From: Ramlibacter pallidus
Lineage (GTDB): Bacteria > Pseudomonadota > Gammaproteobacteria > Burkholderiales > Burkholderiaceae_C
Reading direction: 5' to 3'
Assembly: GCF_015070875.1 (NCBI RefSeq)
Contig: NZ_JADDIV010000003.1
Location: forward strand, 744,001 to 808,000
Length of the DNA stretch: 64,000 nucleotides
In this document: positions 21,740-31,094 of the stretch, piece by piece
Numbering within the stretch: the stretch's first letter is position 1
Layout of the letters: every line of letters starts with the position of its first letter
Made by a program: the position numbers and the translations under genes
Notes under the pieces: generated by a model
The model's database searches: none
Told to the model about the DNA's origin: nothing
What the model saw: only the letters and a program-made list of their open reading frames with translations

Positions 21740-23761
21740 ATGAGCAACCCCCTCCTCGACTTCAACGACCTCCCGCTGTTCGACCAGGTGCGCCCGGAAC
21801 ACGTCGGCCCCGCCATGGACGAGCTGCTGGCGCAGGCGGACCGTGCCCTCGCGGCCGTCACCGCACCCGAGTTCCCCGCCGACTGGACCGCCATCGCGCG
21901 CGTGCTGGATGTCGCCACCGAGCGGCTGGGACGCGCCTGGGGCATGGTGGGCCACCTGAACGCGGTGGCGGACACGCCGGAACTGCGCGCGGCCTACAAC
22001 GAGGCCCTGCCGCGCGTGACGGAGTTCTGGACCCGCCTGGGCTCGGACGAGAAGCTCTATGCGAAGTACAAGGCCGTCGATCCCAGCCGGCTGAAGCCGG
22101 AGCAGCGCCAGGCGCACGAGAACGCGCTGCGCAACTTCAGGCTGTCCGGCGCGGAGCTCACGGGCGCGGCCAAGGAGCGGTTCGCGCAGATCCAGGAACG
22201 CCAGGCGGAGCTGAGCCAGAAGTTCAGCGAGAACGCGCTCGACGCCACGGACGCCTTCGCCTACTACGCCGCCGAACCCGAGCTGGAAGGCGTCCCGCCG
22301 GACGTCGTGCAGGCGGCGCGCGCCGCCGCGGCGGCAGAGGGACGCGAGGGCTACAAGCTCACGCTGAAGATGCCCAGCTATCTCCCCGTCATGCAGTTCG
22401 GCCACAACCGCACGCTGCGCGAGCGCCTGTACCGCGCCTACGTGACGCGCGCCAGCGACCAGGGCGACCCGAAGTTCGACAACAGCGCGCTGATCCGCGA
22501 GATCCTGGCCCTGCGCCAGGAGGAGGCGCGCCTGCTCGGCTACCAGAGCTTCGCCGAGGTCTCGGTGGTCACCAAGATGGCGGACTCGCCGCAGCAGGTC
22601 ATCCAGTTCCTGCGCGACCTGGCGATCCGCGCCCGTCCGTACGCGATCAAGGACCTGGACGACATGCGTGCCTTCGCGCGCGAGCAACTGGGCATCGCCG
22701 ATCCGCAGGCCTGGGACTGGCCCTACATCGGCGAGAAGCTCAAGGAGGCCCGGTATGCCTTCAGCGAGCAGGAGGTCAAGCAGTACTTCACCGCGCCGAA
22801 GGTGCTGGCGGGCCTGTTCAAGATCATCGAGACGCTGTTCGAGGTGGAGATCCGCCGCGACCACGCGCCCGCCTGGAACGCGGGCGTCGAGTTCTATCGC
22901 ATCGAGCGCGGCGGCGAACTCGTCGGCCAGTTCTACCTCGACCCGTCCGCCCGCACCGGCAAGCGGGGCGGCGCCTGGATGGACGACGTGCGCGCGCGCT
23001 GGCTGCGCCCCGACGACGGCCGCCTGCAAACGCCGATCGCGCACCTGGTCTGCAACTTCGCCGACGGCGTGGACGGCAAGCCGCCGCTGCTCACGCACGA
23101 CGACGTCATCACCCTCTTCCACGAGTCCGGCCACGGACTGCACCACATGCTCACGCGCGTGGACGAACGCGACGTGTCGGGCATCAGCGGCGTCGAGTGG
23201 GATGCGGTGGAACTCCCCAGCCAGTTCATGGAGAACTTCTGCTGGGAATGGGGCGTGCTGAAGCACATGACGGCGCACGTGGACACCGGCGAACCGCTGC
23301 CCCGCGCGCTGTTCGACAAGATGCTGGCGGCCAAGAACTTCCAGAGCGGACTGGCCACGCTGCGCCAGATCGAATTCGCGCTTTTCGACATGTTGTTGCA
23401 TTCGCAACACGATCCCGCCGCCGACTTCATGCCTCTTTTGCAACAGGTGCGCGAGGAGGTATCCGTGCTGCACCCGCCCGCGTTCAACCGCATGGCCCAC
23501 ACCTTCAGCCACGTGTTCGCCGGCGGCTACGCCGCCGGGTACTACAGCTACAAGTGGGCGGAAGTCCTGAGCGCGGACGCCTACGCCGCCTTCGAGGAAA
23601 CCGCCGGACAGGATGGCACGCCCAGCGTGCAGACCGGCCGGAAATACCGCCAGGCGATCCTGGAGGCGGGCGGCAGCCGGCCGGCGATGGAGTCCTTCAA
23701 GGCATTCCGCGGACGGGAGCCCACGCTGGATGCCTTGTTGCGCCACCAGGGGATGGCCTGA
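21740..23761 (+). CDS. prlC: M3-family oligopeptidase (oligopeptidase A)
   Basis: Cytoplasmic zinc metallopeptidase that degrades oligopeptides, including cleaved signal peptides. Length 673 aa, as in PrlC/OpdA. The zinc site is H461-E462-S-G-H465 in TLFHESGHGLHHML, with a downstream glutamate in SGVEWDAVELPSQFMEN. FSHVFAGGYAAGYYSYKWAE near the C-terminus is typical of M3. Start chosen at MSNPLLDFNDLPLFD (ATG 21740), the usual family N-terminus; an ATG 9 bases upstream would add three residues. The small thioredoxin-fold gene follows 39 bp later. Confidence 0.95.
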   Translation: MSNPLLDFNDLPLFDQVRPEHVGPAMDELLAQADRALAAVTAPEFPADWTAIARVLDVATERLGRAWGMVGHLNAVADTPELRAAYNEALPRVTEFWTRLGSDEKLYAKYKAVDPSRLKPEQRQAHENALRNFRLSGAELTGAAKERFAQIQERQAELSQKFSENALDATDAFAYYAAEPELEGVPPDVVQAARAAAAAEGREGYKLTLKMPSYLPVMQFGHNRTLRERLYRAYVTRASDQGDPKFDNSALIREILALRQEEARLLGYQSFAEVSVVTKMADSPQQVIQFLRDLAIRARPYAIKDLDDMRAFAREQLGIADPQAWDWPYIGEKLKEARYAFSEQEVKQYFTAPKVLAGLFKIIETLFEVEIRRDHAPAWNAGVEFYRIERGGELVGQFYLDPSARTGKRGGAWMDDVRARWLRPDDGRLQTPIAHLVCNFADGVDGKPPLLTHDDVITLFHESGHGLHHMLTRVDERDVSGISGVEWDAVELPSQFMENFCWEWGVLKHMTAHVDTGEPLPRALFDKMLAAKNFQSGLATLRQIEFALFDMLLHSQHDPAADFMPLLQQVREEVSVLHPPAFNRMAHTFSHVFAGGYAAGYYSYKWAEVLSADAYAAFEETAGQDGTPSVQTGRKYRQAILEAGGSRPAMESFKAFRGREPTLDALLRHQGMA

Positions 23762-23800
23762 GAGAATCGGACGAGCAAAACCATATTGGGGGAACTGCCG

Positions 23801-24463
23801 ATGTCTTCTGTCCGTCTGGCGGCGCTGGCCGCCGTCATGGGCTGCGCCACGCTCTGGGCCGCCGCCGCGAATGCACAGGTGTTTCGTGTCGTCGGGCCGG
23901 ACGGGAAGGTGACGTTCACGGACAGGCCGCCGCCGGATGCGAATGCGAAGCCCGCCCCCACCGTGGCCCTCCCCGGGGGAGGCGGCTCCGCCACCGCGGC
24001 ACTGCCGCTCGACCTGCGCACGGCCACCGGGCGCTTCCCGGTGACCCTCTACACGTCTTCCGACTGCGCCCCCTGCGGCAGCGCCCGCACGTTCCTGCAA
24101 GGCCGTGGCGTGCCTTTCACCGAACGCACGGTGACTTCCAACGAGGACATCCAGGCCCTGCAGCGGCTGGCCGGCCAGGCCACGGTGCCCTTCGCGACGA
24201 TCGGCGGGCAGCACGTGCGCGGATTCTCGGATGCGGAATGGGGCCAGTACCTCGACGCCGCCGGGTACCCGAAGGTTTCGAAGCTGCCTGCCAACTGGCG
24301 CAACCCGGAGCCGCGCCCGCTGGTCGTGGTGCAGGCCCCTGCCGTGCCGGCGGAATCGCCGCAGGCCCAGCAGGGCACCCCGGCGCAGCCCGCGCAGAAC
24401 ACCGCGGCGCCGCGCGCGCCGAGCGACCGCTCGCCGGCCAACCCGGCCGGCATCCGCTTCTGA
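23801..24463 (+). CDS. Secreted DUF4124-glutaredoxin fusion protein
   Basis: 220-aa exported protein. Signal peptide to about residue 25 (AAAANAQ), then a DUF4124-like segment (QVFRVVGPDGKVTFTDRPPP). A glutaredoxin-fold domain follows at about 82-160 with redox CxxC (SSDCAPCGSARTFLQGRG) and the cis-Pro region GQATVPFATIGGQ. The last 45 residues are Pro/Ala/Gln-rich and look disordered. A thiol-disulfide role in the envelope is inferred. GGGGGAAC lies 6 bases upstream of the ATG. It lies 39 bp after prlC and is convergent with rpiA, 7 bp away. Confidence 0.8.
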   Translation: MSSVRLAALAAVMGCATLWAAAANAQVFRVVGPDGKVTFTDRPPPDANAKPAPTVALPGGGGSATAALPLDLRTATGRFPVTLYTSSDCAPCGSARTFLQGRGVPFTERTVTSNEDIQALQRLAGQATVPFATIGGQHVRGFSDAEWGQYLDAAGYPKVSKLPANWRNPEPRPLVVVQAPAVPAESPQAQQGTPAQPAQNTAAPRAPSDRSPANPAGIRF

Positions 24464-24470
24464 GGGCGGC

Positions 24471-25142
24471 CTAGAACTCCAGGGTCTGCACGCCGCCCTC
24501 GGTCGCGAGCAGGCAGACCGCGGCCTTCTGGTGGGCGAAGACGCCCACCGTCACCACCCCCGGCCACTGGTTCACGTCGCTCTCGAACGCGAGCGGATCG
24601 CGGATCTGCAGGCCGGTGACGTCCAGGATGTGCTGACCGTTGTCGGTCACCAGCGGCTGGTCGTCCTTCATCCGCACCTGCGCATGGCCGCCCAACGCCT
24701 GGAACTGCCGCACGATGCGCTGCGTGGCCATGGGGATCACTTCCACCGGCAGCGGGAAGCGGCCGAGGAATTCGACGCGCTTGGATGCGTCGGCGATGCA
24801 GACGAAGCGGCGGGACTGCGCGGCGACGATCTTCTCGCGCGTGAGGGCCGCGCCGCCGCCCTTGACCATGTGGCCGCGGCCGTCGATCTCGTCGGCGCCG
24901 TCGATGTACACCGCGAGTTCGCCCACCTCGTTGGCGTCGTAGACGCGGATGCCCAGCGCGCGCAGGCGCTCGGTCGAAGCATTGGAACTGGACACCGCCC
25001 CGGGGACGCGGTCCTTCATGGTGCCGAGCGCCTCGATGAACTTGTTGACCGTCGACCCCGTGCCGACGCCCACGATCTCACCCGGCACGACGTACTTCAG
25101 CGCCGCCTGCCCCACCAATGCCTTGAGTTCATCCTGCGTCAC
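24471..25142 (-). CDS. rpiA: Ribose-5-phosphate isomerase A
   Basis: Interconverts ribose-5-phosphate and ribulose-5-phosphate in the pentose phosphate pathway. The 223 residues match RpiA. Motifs: [42 protein letters not shown] and [16 protein letters not shown], the last with the catalytic Glu/Lys region. Translation probably starts at GTG 25142, giving MTQDELK. The 46 bp up to pyrD form a short divergent promoter region. Confidence 0.97.
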   Translation of the reverse strand: MTQDELKALVGQAALKYVVPGEIVGVGTGSTVNKFIEALGTMKDRVPGAVSSSNASTERLRALGIRVYDANEVGELAVYIDGADEIDGRGHMVKGGGAALTREKIVAAQSRRFVCIADASKRVEFLGRFPLPVEVIPMATQRIVRQFQALGGHAQVRMKDDQPLVTDNGQHILDVTGLQIRDPLAFESDVNQWPGVVTVGVFAHQKAAVCLLATEGGVQTLEF

Positions 25143-25188
25143 GCGACAATCCCCGGTTAGCCTTCGTTGAAGAAGCCAGGATTATCGG

Positions 25189-26259
25189 ATGCCTCTGCTG
25201 CCCTACGCCCTCGCCCGCCCCTTCCTGTTCGGGCTGGATCCCGAAACCGCCCACGAGCTCACGCTCGGCTCGCTCGCGCGCGCCCAAGGCACGCCGCTGC
25301 GCTGGGCGTATTGCAACGGCTTCGTGCCCGACCCCGTGGAGCTCGCCGGCCTGCGCTTTCCCAACCGCGTGGGGCTGGCCGCCGGCCTGGACAAGAACGC
25401 GCGCTGCATCGACGCCCTGGGCGCCATGGGCTTCGGCTTCGTCGAGGTCGGGACGGTCACGCCCAAGGCCCAGCCGGGCAACCCGCGCCCGCGCATGTTC
25501 CGCCTGCCCGAGGCGCAGGCGCTGATCAACCGCCTCGGCTTCAACAACGACGGGCTCGATGCGTTCGTCGCCAACGTGCAGCGCTCGCGCTTCCGCCAGC
25601 AGGGACGGCTGCTCGGCCTGAACATCGGCAAGAACGCGGCGACGCCGATCGAACAGGCGACCTCCGACTACCTGGCGTGCCTGGCGGGCGTGTACCCGCA
25701 CGCCGACTACGTGACGGTCAACATCTCCAGCCCCAACACCAAGAACCTGCGCGCGCTGCAAGGCGACGAGGCGCTCGACGCCCTGCTGTCGGCGATCGCC
25801 GTGCGCCGGGAAGAGCTCGCCCGCACGCATGGCCGCCGCGTGCCGGTGTTCGTCAAGATCGCGCCCGACCTCGACGAAGCGCAGGTGGAGGTGATCGCCG
25901 CCACGCTGCGGCGCCATGGCATGGACGGCGTGGTCGCCACCAACACCACCATCGCCCGCGACCGGGTGCGGGGCCTGCCGCACGCGGAGGAAACCGGCGG
26001 CTTGAGCGGCGCGCCGCTGCTCGAGGCCAGCAACCGCATCATCACGCAGCTGCGCGCCGCGCTGGGCAGCGGCTACCCCATCATCGGTGTCGGCGGCGTG
26101 CTGAGCGCGGACGATGCACTGTCCAAGCTGCGCGCCGGCGCCGACGTCGTGCAGATCTACACCGGGCTGATCTACAAGGGGCCCGCCCTCGTGGACGAGA
26201 CCGCGCGCGCCTTCCGGCACGAAGCGGCGGCCCACGCCTCCGCCGCTGCGCGATCCTGA
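25189..26259 (+). CDS. pyrD: Dihydroorotate dehydrogenase (quinone), class 2
   Basis: Membrane-associated FMN enzyme of pyrimidine synthesis, oxidising dihydroorotate with quinone. 356 aa with the N-terminal helical extension of class 2 ([20 protein letters not shown]). FMN and substrate motifs: [52 protein letters not shown] with the class 2 catalytic Ser, and [12 protein letters not shown]. The C-terminal FMN-phosphate region is [13 protein letters not shown], then [12 protein letters not shown]. Single gene. Confidence 0.97.
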   Translation: MPLLPYALARPFLFGLDPETAHELTLGSLARAQGTPLRWAYCNGFVPDPVELAGLRFPNRVGLAAGLDKNARCIDALGAMGFGFVEVGTVTPKAQPGNPRPRMFRLPEAQALINRLGFNNDGLDAFVANVQRSRFRQQGRLLGLNIGKNAATPIEQATSDYLACLAGVYPHADYVTVNISSPNTKNLRALQGDEALDALLSAIAVRREELARTHGRRVPVFVKIAPDLDEAQVEVIAATLRRHGMDGVVATNTTIARDRVRGLPHAEETGGLSGAPLLEASNRIITQLRAALGSGYPIIGVGGVLSADDALSKLRAGADVVQIYTGLIYKGPALVDETARAFRHEAAAHASAAARS

Positions 26260-26417
26260 CCTGATCGCAAGTGTCCGCGGTCACGTCGTGACAGCGCGCC
26301 ACGGGCCGCCGTGCCATCGCTCACGCTGCGGCGGATCCTGTGCGCCGCCGCACTCCACGACGAGGTTTCGCGCCGAATAATCCGGCCCCTCCTGCGTCTC
26401 GATTGGAGAGTGGTTCG

Positions 26418-28061
26418 ATGAAGATTCGTATGGGCGTCCTCGCGGCAGTGGCGCTGGTCCTTTCCGCATGTGGTGGTGGCGGTGGTGGCGCCAATGGCGG
26501 TTCAGGTGCCCCCCTTCCCGGCACGCAGGCTGCCGTGGGCATCGCCATCGTCCCCGGCGACGTGACGGTGACGCCCGGCGGTGCCCAGGGGTTCACCTGC
26601 GCGGTGAACGGCACGGACAACACGCAATGCACGTGGAAAGTGCAGGAAGGATCCGCCGGCGGCAACATCAGCGCGGGCGGCAACTACACCGCGCCCGCGG
26701 CCGACGGCACCTTCCATGTCATCGCGACGGCGGTCGCCGACCCGGCCCGGACGGCCACGGCCACCGTGCGCGTCAGCGCCACTGCCACGCGCCAGCCCTG
26801 GGTCACCGGCTACTACGCCGGCTGGTACTGGCCGAGCAGCTCGCCGGCCGACGTGGACATGTCCGCCATGACGCACTTCGTCTTCGGCCGCGTGGCACCC
26901 GGCTCCGGCACGCTGCACGGGAATCCCGGCGACGTGATGCCGGGCGCCGGCAGTGCCCACCGCGCCGGCGAGCAAGGCGCCCCCGATCCGGCGCGCAGCG
27001 TCGAGGACTATCTCGTCCGCCGCGCGCACGCCGCGGGCACCAGGGCGCTGCTGATGGTCGGTGGCGCCGGTGACGGCGCGGGCTTCCTGCGGTCCACCGC
27101 CGACGGCGTGCGTCCCACCTTCGTGCGCAACCTGGTCGACTACGCGATCGCGCACGACTACGACGGCATCGACATGGACTGGGAGGACGAGCTGGGCGCC
27201 AACTCGCTGGGCCTGCCCGCGGCCGAGACCTACCGGCGCCTGCTCGCGCTGATGCGCGACCTGCGCATCGAGGCGAACACGCGGGCGCGCTACCAGTCGC
27301 CGAACGCGCCTTTCATCCTCACCTTCCCGGGCTACGCCAAGAACCTCAACATCAACCAGGTCCAGCCCTGGGAGGTGGAGGTGGCGAGCCTGTCGGACCA
27401 GTTCAACCTCATGAGCTACGGCATCGGCACCGCGTCGGACGCGCAGGGCTGGCATTCCTGGTTCACCAGCCCGATCTCGGGCAAGTACGGCAACGCGCCG
27501 GTGGACCTGGCCAGCAGCATCGACGCCTTCGTCGCCAAGGGCGTGCCGCGCGGCAAGCTCGGGATCGGCATGGGCTTCTACGGCATCTACTACGGCAATC
27601 CCGCGGAGATGGATCCGACGGCGCCTCCGCTCGTGACGGGGCCGCGCCAGGAGCTGCGCGGTGCCCGCCTCGAGGCCGACGACAACGCGCTCGCCTACAA
27701 CGTGCTGGTGGAACTGGGCTACCTGGACCACGGGACGTATGCGTACGACACGGAGGCCCAGGCGGCCTACCGCACCTACACGGGCCCCGCCTACCCGCGC
27801 GGGTTCCGCCCCGCCATCGCTCCGCACGACGGCCGGTCGGCGGCAGGCTTCCTGTCGTACGAGAACGGGCAGTCGATCGCGGCCAAAGGTGCCTGGGTGC
27901 GAAATCCGCAGACGGCCGTCGGCGGCGCCATCGTCTGGACGATCAACTACGGCTACCTGCAGGGCAACGGCCCGCACGGCAGCGGCGGCAGCAACCCCCT
28001 GCTGGCGGCCGTGAAGTGCAGCTTCCTGCAGCGGGGCTGCCCCGCCCCGGCCACGCCCTGA
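26418..28061 (+). CDS. Lipoprotein glycoside hydrolase family 18 (chitinase-like)
   Basis: 547-aa exported lipoprotein. The lipobox LSAC places the lipidated Cys at residue 18, followed by a Gly-rich tether and an Ig-like domain at about 40-120 (GDVTVTPGGAQGFTCAVNG). A GH18 barrel covers about 127-540. The catalytic motif YDGIDMDWEDE has D249, D252, D254 and proton donor E256; FNLMSYGIG gives the beta-6 motif and VWTINYGYLQ the C-terminal tryptophan strand. Chitin or another beta-1,4-GlcNAc polymer is the likely substrate. No chitin-binding module or secretion partner is nearby. Its stop lies in a palindrome shared with the convergent gene at 28066. Confidence 0.85.
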   Translation: MKIRMGVLAAVALVLSACGGGGGGANGGSGAPLPGTQAAVGIAIVPGDVTVTPGGAQGFTCAVNGTDNTQCTWKVQEGSAGGNISAGGNYTAPAADGTFHVIATAVADPARTATATVRVSATATRQPWVTGYYAGWYWPSSSPADVDMSAMTHFVFGRVAPGSGTLHGNPGDVMPGAGSAHRAGEQGAPDPARSVEDYLVRRAHAAGTRALLMVGGAGDGAGFLRSTADGVRPTFVRNLVDYAIAHDYDGIDMDWEDELGANSLGLPAAETYRRLLALMRDLRIEANTRARYQSPNAPFILTFPGYAKNLNINQVQPWEVEVASLSDQFNLMSYGIGTASDAQGWHSWFTSPISGKYGNAPVDLASSIDAFVAKGVPRGKLGIGMGFYGIYYGNPAEMDPTAPPLVTGPRQELRGARLEADDNALAYNVLVELGYLDHGTYAYDTEAQAAYRTYTGPAYPRGFRPAIAPHDGRSAAGFLSYENGQSIAAKGAWVRNPQTAVGGAIVWTINYGYLQGNGPHGSGGSNPLLAAVKCSFLQRGCPAPATP

Positions 28062-28072
28062 AAGTTCAGGGC
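28055..28072. terminator. Perfect palindrome spanning the stops of two convergent genes
   Basis: GCCCTGAA-AG-TTCAGGGC is an 8+2+8 inverted repeat. The TGA of the chitinase-like gene (28059-28061) and the TGA of the oxidoreductase gene (complement 28066-28068) sit in opposite arms. No T-run follows, so any termination activity is uncertain. Confidence 0.4.
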
Positions 28073-29184
28073 AGCAGCAGCGCGCGCGACAGTTCCCCGA
28101 TCGCCAGCGCGCTCGTGAGGCCGGGCGATTCGACACCGAACAGGTTCAGCAAGCCGGGCACGCCGTGGTCCGCGGGGCCGTCGATGCGGAAGTCCGGCGC
28201 CTTCTCGCTGGCCGTGTGGATCTTCGGCCGCACGCCGCTGTAGCTGGGGGTGAGCGCGCCGTCCGGCAGTTCCGGCCAATAGCGCCGCACCTCCGCATAG
28301 AAGCCGTCGGCCCGCGCCGGGTCGACGCGATAGTCGATCTGTTCCGGCGACTGCACGTCCAGCCATTCGATGTCGGGACCGAACTTGGCCTGCCCGCCCA
28401 GGTCCAGCGTCAGGTGCACGCCGAGCCAGGCGTCCGCCGGCGCGGGGTAGATCAGGTGCGTGAAGGGCGAGCGGCCGGCGAGCGCGTAGTAGTTGCCCTT
28501 GGCGAAGGACTCGCGCGGCACGAAGCGGGCATCCAGCCCTTCGAAGTTCCGCGCCAGGGCGCAGGCGTGCAGCGACGCGGCGTTCACGAGGAGGCGGCAA
28601 GCGAGTTCGCTGCCGTCGGCCAGGCGCAGCACGTGCGGCTCGCCGCTGCGCGAGGACAGCGTGGCGGCGGCCACCCTCGACCCGAAGGCCACCGTGCCGC
28701 CCGCCCGCTCGAGGTCGCCCTGCAGCGCCAGCATGAAGCCATGGCTGTCCACGATGCCGGTGGTGGGCGAATGCAGCGCGGCGATGCAGCGCAGCGCCGG
28801 TTCCATCGCATGCGCCGCCGCCGCATCCAGCCAAGCGGCCGGCACGCCATTGGCCGTCGCGCGCTCCTGCAGGCCGCGCAGCGCGGCGACCTCTTCTTCG
28901 CTGTTGGCCACCGTCAGCTTGCCGCAGCGGCGGTGGTCCACGCCGTGCGACGCGCAGAGCGCGTACAGCAGTTCCTTGCCGCGCACGCACAGGCGCGCCT
29001 TGAGCGTGCCCGGCGCGTAGTAGAGGCCGGCGTGGATCACCTCGCTGTTGCGCGAACTCACGCCCTGCCCGATGCCGTCCTGCGCTTCGGCCACCACCAC
29101 TTCGCGGCCGGCCTGCGCCAGCGCGCGCGCGACGGCCAGGCCCACCGCGCCGGCGCCGATGACGACGGCGTCGACGGTGTCCAT
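28066..29184 (-). CDS. FAD-dependent oxidoreductase, L-2-hydroxyglutarate dehydrogenase (LhgO)-like
   Basis: 372-aa flavoprotein of the DAO superfamily. N-terminal FAD motif VVIGAGAVGLAVARALAQAG, then SSRNSEVIHAGLYYAPGTLK with KLTVANSEEE further on, and C-terminal PSYSGVRPKIH and GLLNLFGVESPGLTSALAIG. These are the hallmarks of LhgO/YgaF-type 2-hydroxyacid oxidases and related proteins. The substrate could be L-2-hydroxyglutarate or another 2-hydroxy or amino acid. Start ATG 29184 overlaps the TGA of the upstream N-formylglutamate amidohydrolase gene (TGATG), so the two are coupled. Confidence 0.85.
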   Translation of the reverse strand: MDTVDAVVIGAGAVGLAVARALAQAGREVVVAEAQDGIGQGVSSRNSEVIHAGLYYAPGTLKARLCVRGKELLYALCASHGVDHRRCGKLTVANSEEEVAALRGLQERATANGVPAAWLDAAAAHAMEPALRCIAALHSPTTGIVDSHGFMLALQGDLERAGGTVAFGSRVAAATLSSRSGEPHVLRLADGSELACRLLVNAASLHACALARNFEGLDARFVPRESFAKGNYYALAGRSPFTHLIYPAPADAWLGVHLTLDLGGQAKFGPDIEWLDVQSPEQIDYRVDPARADGFYAEVRRYWPELPDGALTPSYSGVRPKIHTASEKAPDFRIDGPADHGVPGLLNLFGVESPGLTSALAIGELSRALLLP

Positions 29185-30029
29185 CACAGCTGCCGCGGAT
29201 CGGTGGCGAGCAGCGCGCGCACCAGGTGCTCCAGGTCGGCGCGCAGCTTCGCGAAGCCGGCGTGCGGCTCCAGCGATGCCTCGTCCATGTACAGCTTGCG
29301 GTTCACCTCGACCTGGATGCTGTGGCGGTGCCGCTGCGTGTCGCCGTGGCGCCGCACCAGTTCGACGCCCTTGTACGGGTGGTTGTATTCCACCGTGTAG
29401 CCCCTGTCCCGCAGCAGGTCGCACACATGCCGCGACAGGGCCGGCGAGGAGGTCGTCCCGGTGCGGTCGCCGATCACGAAATCGGCATGCACCAGGCCCG
29501 GGAACTCGGTGGCGTGGCTGGAGGACACCGCCGGCATCGAGTGGCAATTCAGGTGGATGCTGTAGCCGTGCCGGGCGTGGGCGGCGGCAACGGCATCCGC
29601 CACGGCCGCGTGGTACGGCTGCCAGCAGCGCTCGATGCGCGCCCGCACCTCGCCGGCGGTGAGCTTGCGGTCGTAGATGTCGACGCCGTCATCGGTGCAG
29701 CGCCACACCAGGCCCTTGCCGAGCCGGACCTTGGACAGCAGCACCGGGTCGGTCTCCAGCGCCTCGTCCCAGGCATCCTCGAGCAGGCCGACGTCGAGTT
29801 CCGTTACGTTGCGGTTCACGTCGAGGTAGCTGCGGGGGAACAGGGCCTCGATCCAGGCCACCCCGAGCGCGGGCGCGAAGTCGTACAGCTTCTCGACGTG
29901 GGTGTCTTCGGCGCGGCGCAGCACCGCCATGTCGCAGGCGGGCCGGAAGTCCGCGGGATAGGCGACGCCGCTGTGCGGCGAATCGAGCACCAGCGGGGCG
30001 GTGCCCGGCAGGTAGCGAATGAATTCCAT
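29184..30029 (-). CDS. N-formylglutamate amidohydrolase family protein
   Basis: 281-aa zinc-dependent hydrolase of the HutG/N-formylglutamate deformylase family. It carries LVLDSPHSGVAYPADF near the N-terminus, PRSYLDVNRNVTELD, IHLNCHSMPAV, DFVIGDRTGTTSSP and YTVEYNHPYKGVELVRRHG, all conserved regions with candidate metal ligands (His, Asp, Glu). In histidine breakdown the family releases formate from N-formyl-L-glutamate, but no other hut genes are here. Start ATG 30029 (MEFIRYLPG) was preferred over an upstream in-frame ATG whose extension is unlike the family. Translation is coupled to the LhgO-like gene. Confidence 0.85.
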   Translation of the reverse strand: MEFIRYLPGTAPLVLDSPHSGVAYPADFRPACDMAVLRRAEDTHVEKLYDFAPALGVAWIEALFPRSYLDVNRNVTELDVGLLEDAWDEALETDPVLLSKVRLGKGLVWRCTDDGVDIYDRKLTAGEVRARIERCWQPYHAAVADAVAAAHARHGYSIHLNCHSMPAVSSSHATEFPGLVHADFVIGDRTGTTSSPALSRHVCDLLRDRGYTVEYNHPYKGVELVRRHGDTQRHRHSIQVEVNRKLYMDEASLEPHAGFAKLRADLEHLVRALLATDPRQL

Positions 30030-30065
30030 CTTGCGATTGTCGCGCAGCGGCGCCGCGCCCACCCC

Positions 30066-31094
30066 TCACGCGGAGCCGTGCTCCTTGCGCAGCAGCCTGG
30101 CCGCTTCGACCATCGCCACCAGCTTGCCCTGCGCCACTTCGCGCGGCAGGTACTTCATGCCGCAGTCCGGCGCCAGCACCACCTGCTCCGGCCGGATGTG
30201 CTCCAAGGCGCGGCGGATGCGGCCTGCCACCACCTCGGGCGTCTCGACCTGCATGTCCGACAGGTCCAGGCAGCCCACCAGCACCTGCTTGCCGCCCAGT
30301 TCGCGCAGGACCCGCGTGTCCAGGTTCGACTGCGCCGTTTCGATGGACACCTGGCCGCAAGTGCAGCCGGCGAGTTCCGGCAGGAAGGAATAGCCGCTGG
30401 GGCGGGCGTGGATCACCGCCGCATAGCCGAAGCAGATGTGGACGCAGGTGGTGCCCTGCACGCCCTCGAGCGCCCGGTTCAGCGCGGCCAGGCCGTACTG
30501 GCGCGCCTTCTCCGGCCGCGCCTGCATGTAGGGTTCGTCGATCTGCACGACGTCGGCGCCCGCGGCGAACAGGTCCCGGATCTCCGCATTGACGGCGACG
30601 GCATAGTCCATCGCCGCCTCCTCCTCGCTGCCGTAGAAATCGTTCTGCGCCTGCTGCAGCATGGTGAACGGCCCGGGCACCGTGATCTTCGTGCGGCGCG
30701 TGGTGTGCCGCTTCAGGAACATCAGGTCCTCCACCTCGACCGCGTGCCGGCGGCGGATCCTGCCGACGATGCGCGGCACCGGGTTCGGATGGCCCGACCG
30801 GTCGAGGGCGGTGCCGGGGTGGTCCAGGTCCACCCCGTCCAGTGCGGTGGCGAAGCGGTTGGAATAGCTCTCGCGCCGGATCTCGCCGTCGGACACGATG
30901 TCGAGCCCGGCTTCCTCCTGCGCCTGGATCGCCAGCAGCGTCGCATCGTCCTGGGCCTGAGCCAGCCAGGGCTCCTGCAGGCGCCAGAGCTCCCTGGCCC
31001 GCACGCGCGGCGGGAAGCGGCCTGCGAGCTTCTGCCGGTCGATCAGCCACTCCGGCTGGGGATAGCTGCCGACGATGGTGGTGGGAAAAAGCAT
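30066..31094 (-). CDS. MetE C-terminal-domain-like methyltransferase
   Basis: 342-aa single-domain protein of the cobalamin-independent methionine synthase / UROD-MetE superfamily. TTIVGSYPQPEWL opens the barrel; DIVSDGEIRRESYSNRF, ITVPGPFTML and VVQIDEPYMQARPEKA are typical. Zinc-ligand candidates are His and Cys in CVHICFGYA and Cys in LAPDCGMKYLPRE. It lacks the N-terminal half of MetE, so it probably uses a donor other than polyglutamyl folate, or serves another methyl transfer or lyase role. ATG 31094 is preceded by AGGAGAAGG. It lies 36 bp upstream of the N-formylglutamate gene on the same strand, likely one operon of three. Confidence 0.8.
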   Translation of the reverse strand: MLFPTTIVGSYPQPEWLIDRQKLAGRFPPRVRARELWRLQEPWLAQAQDDATLLAIQAQEEAGLDIVSDGEIRRESYSNRFATALDGVDLDHPGTALDRSGHPNPVPRIVGRIRRRHAVEVEDLMFLKRHTTRRTKITVPGPFTMLQQAQNDFYGSEEEAAMDYAVAVNAEIRDLFAAGADVVQIDEPYMQARPEKARQYGLAALNRALEGVQGTTCVHICFGYAAVIHARPSGYSFLPELAGCTCGQVSIETAQSNLDTRVLRELGGKQVLVGCLDLSDMQVETPEVVAGRIRRALEHIRPEQVVLAPDCGMKYLPREVAQGKLVAMVEAARLLRKEHGSA

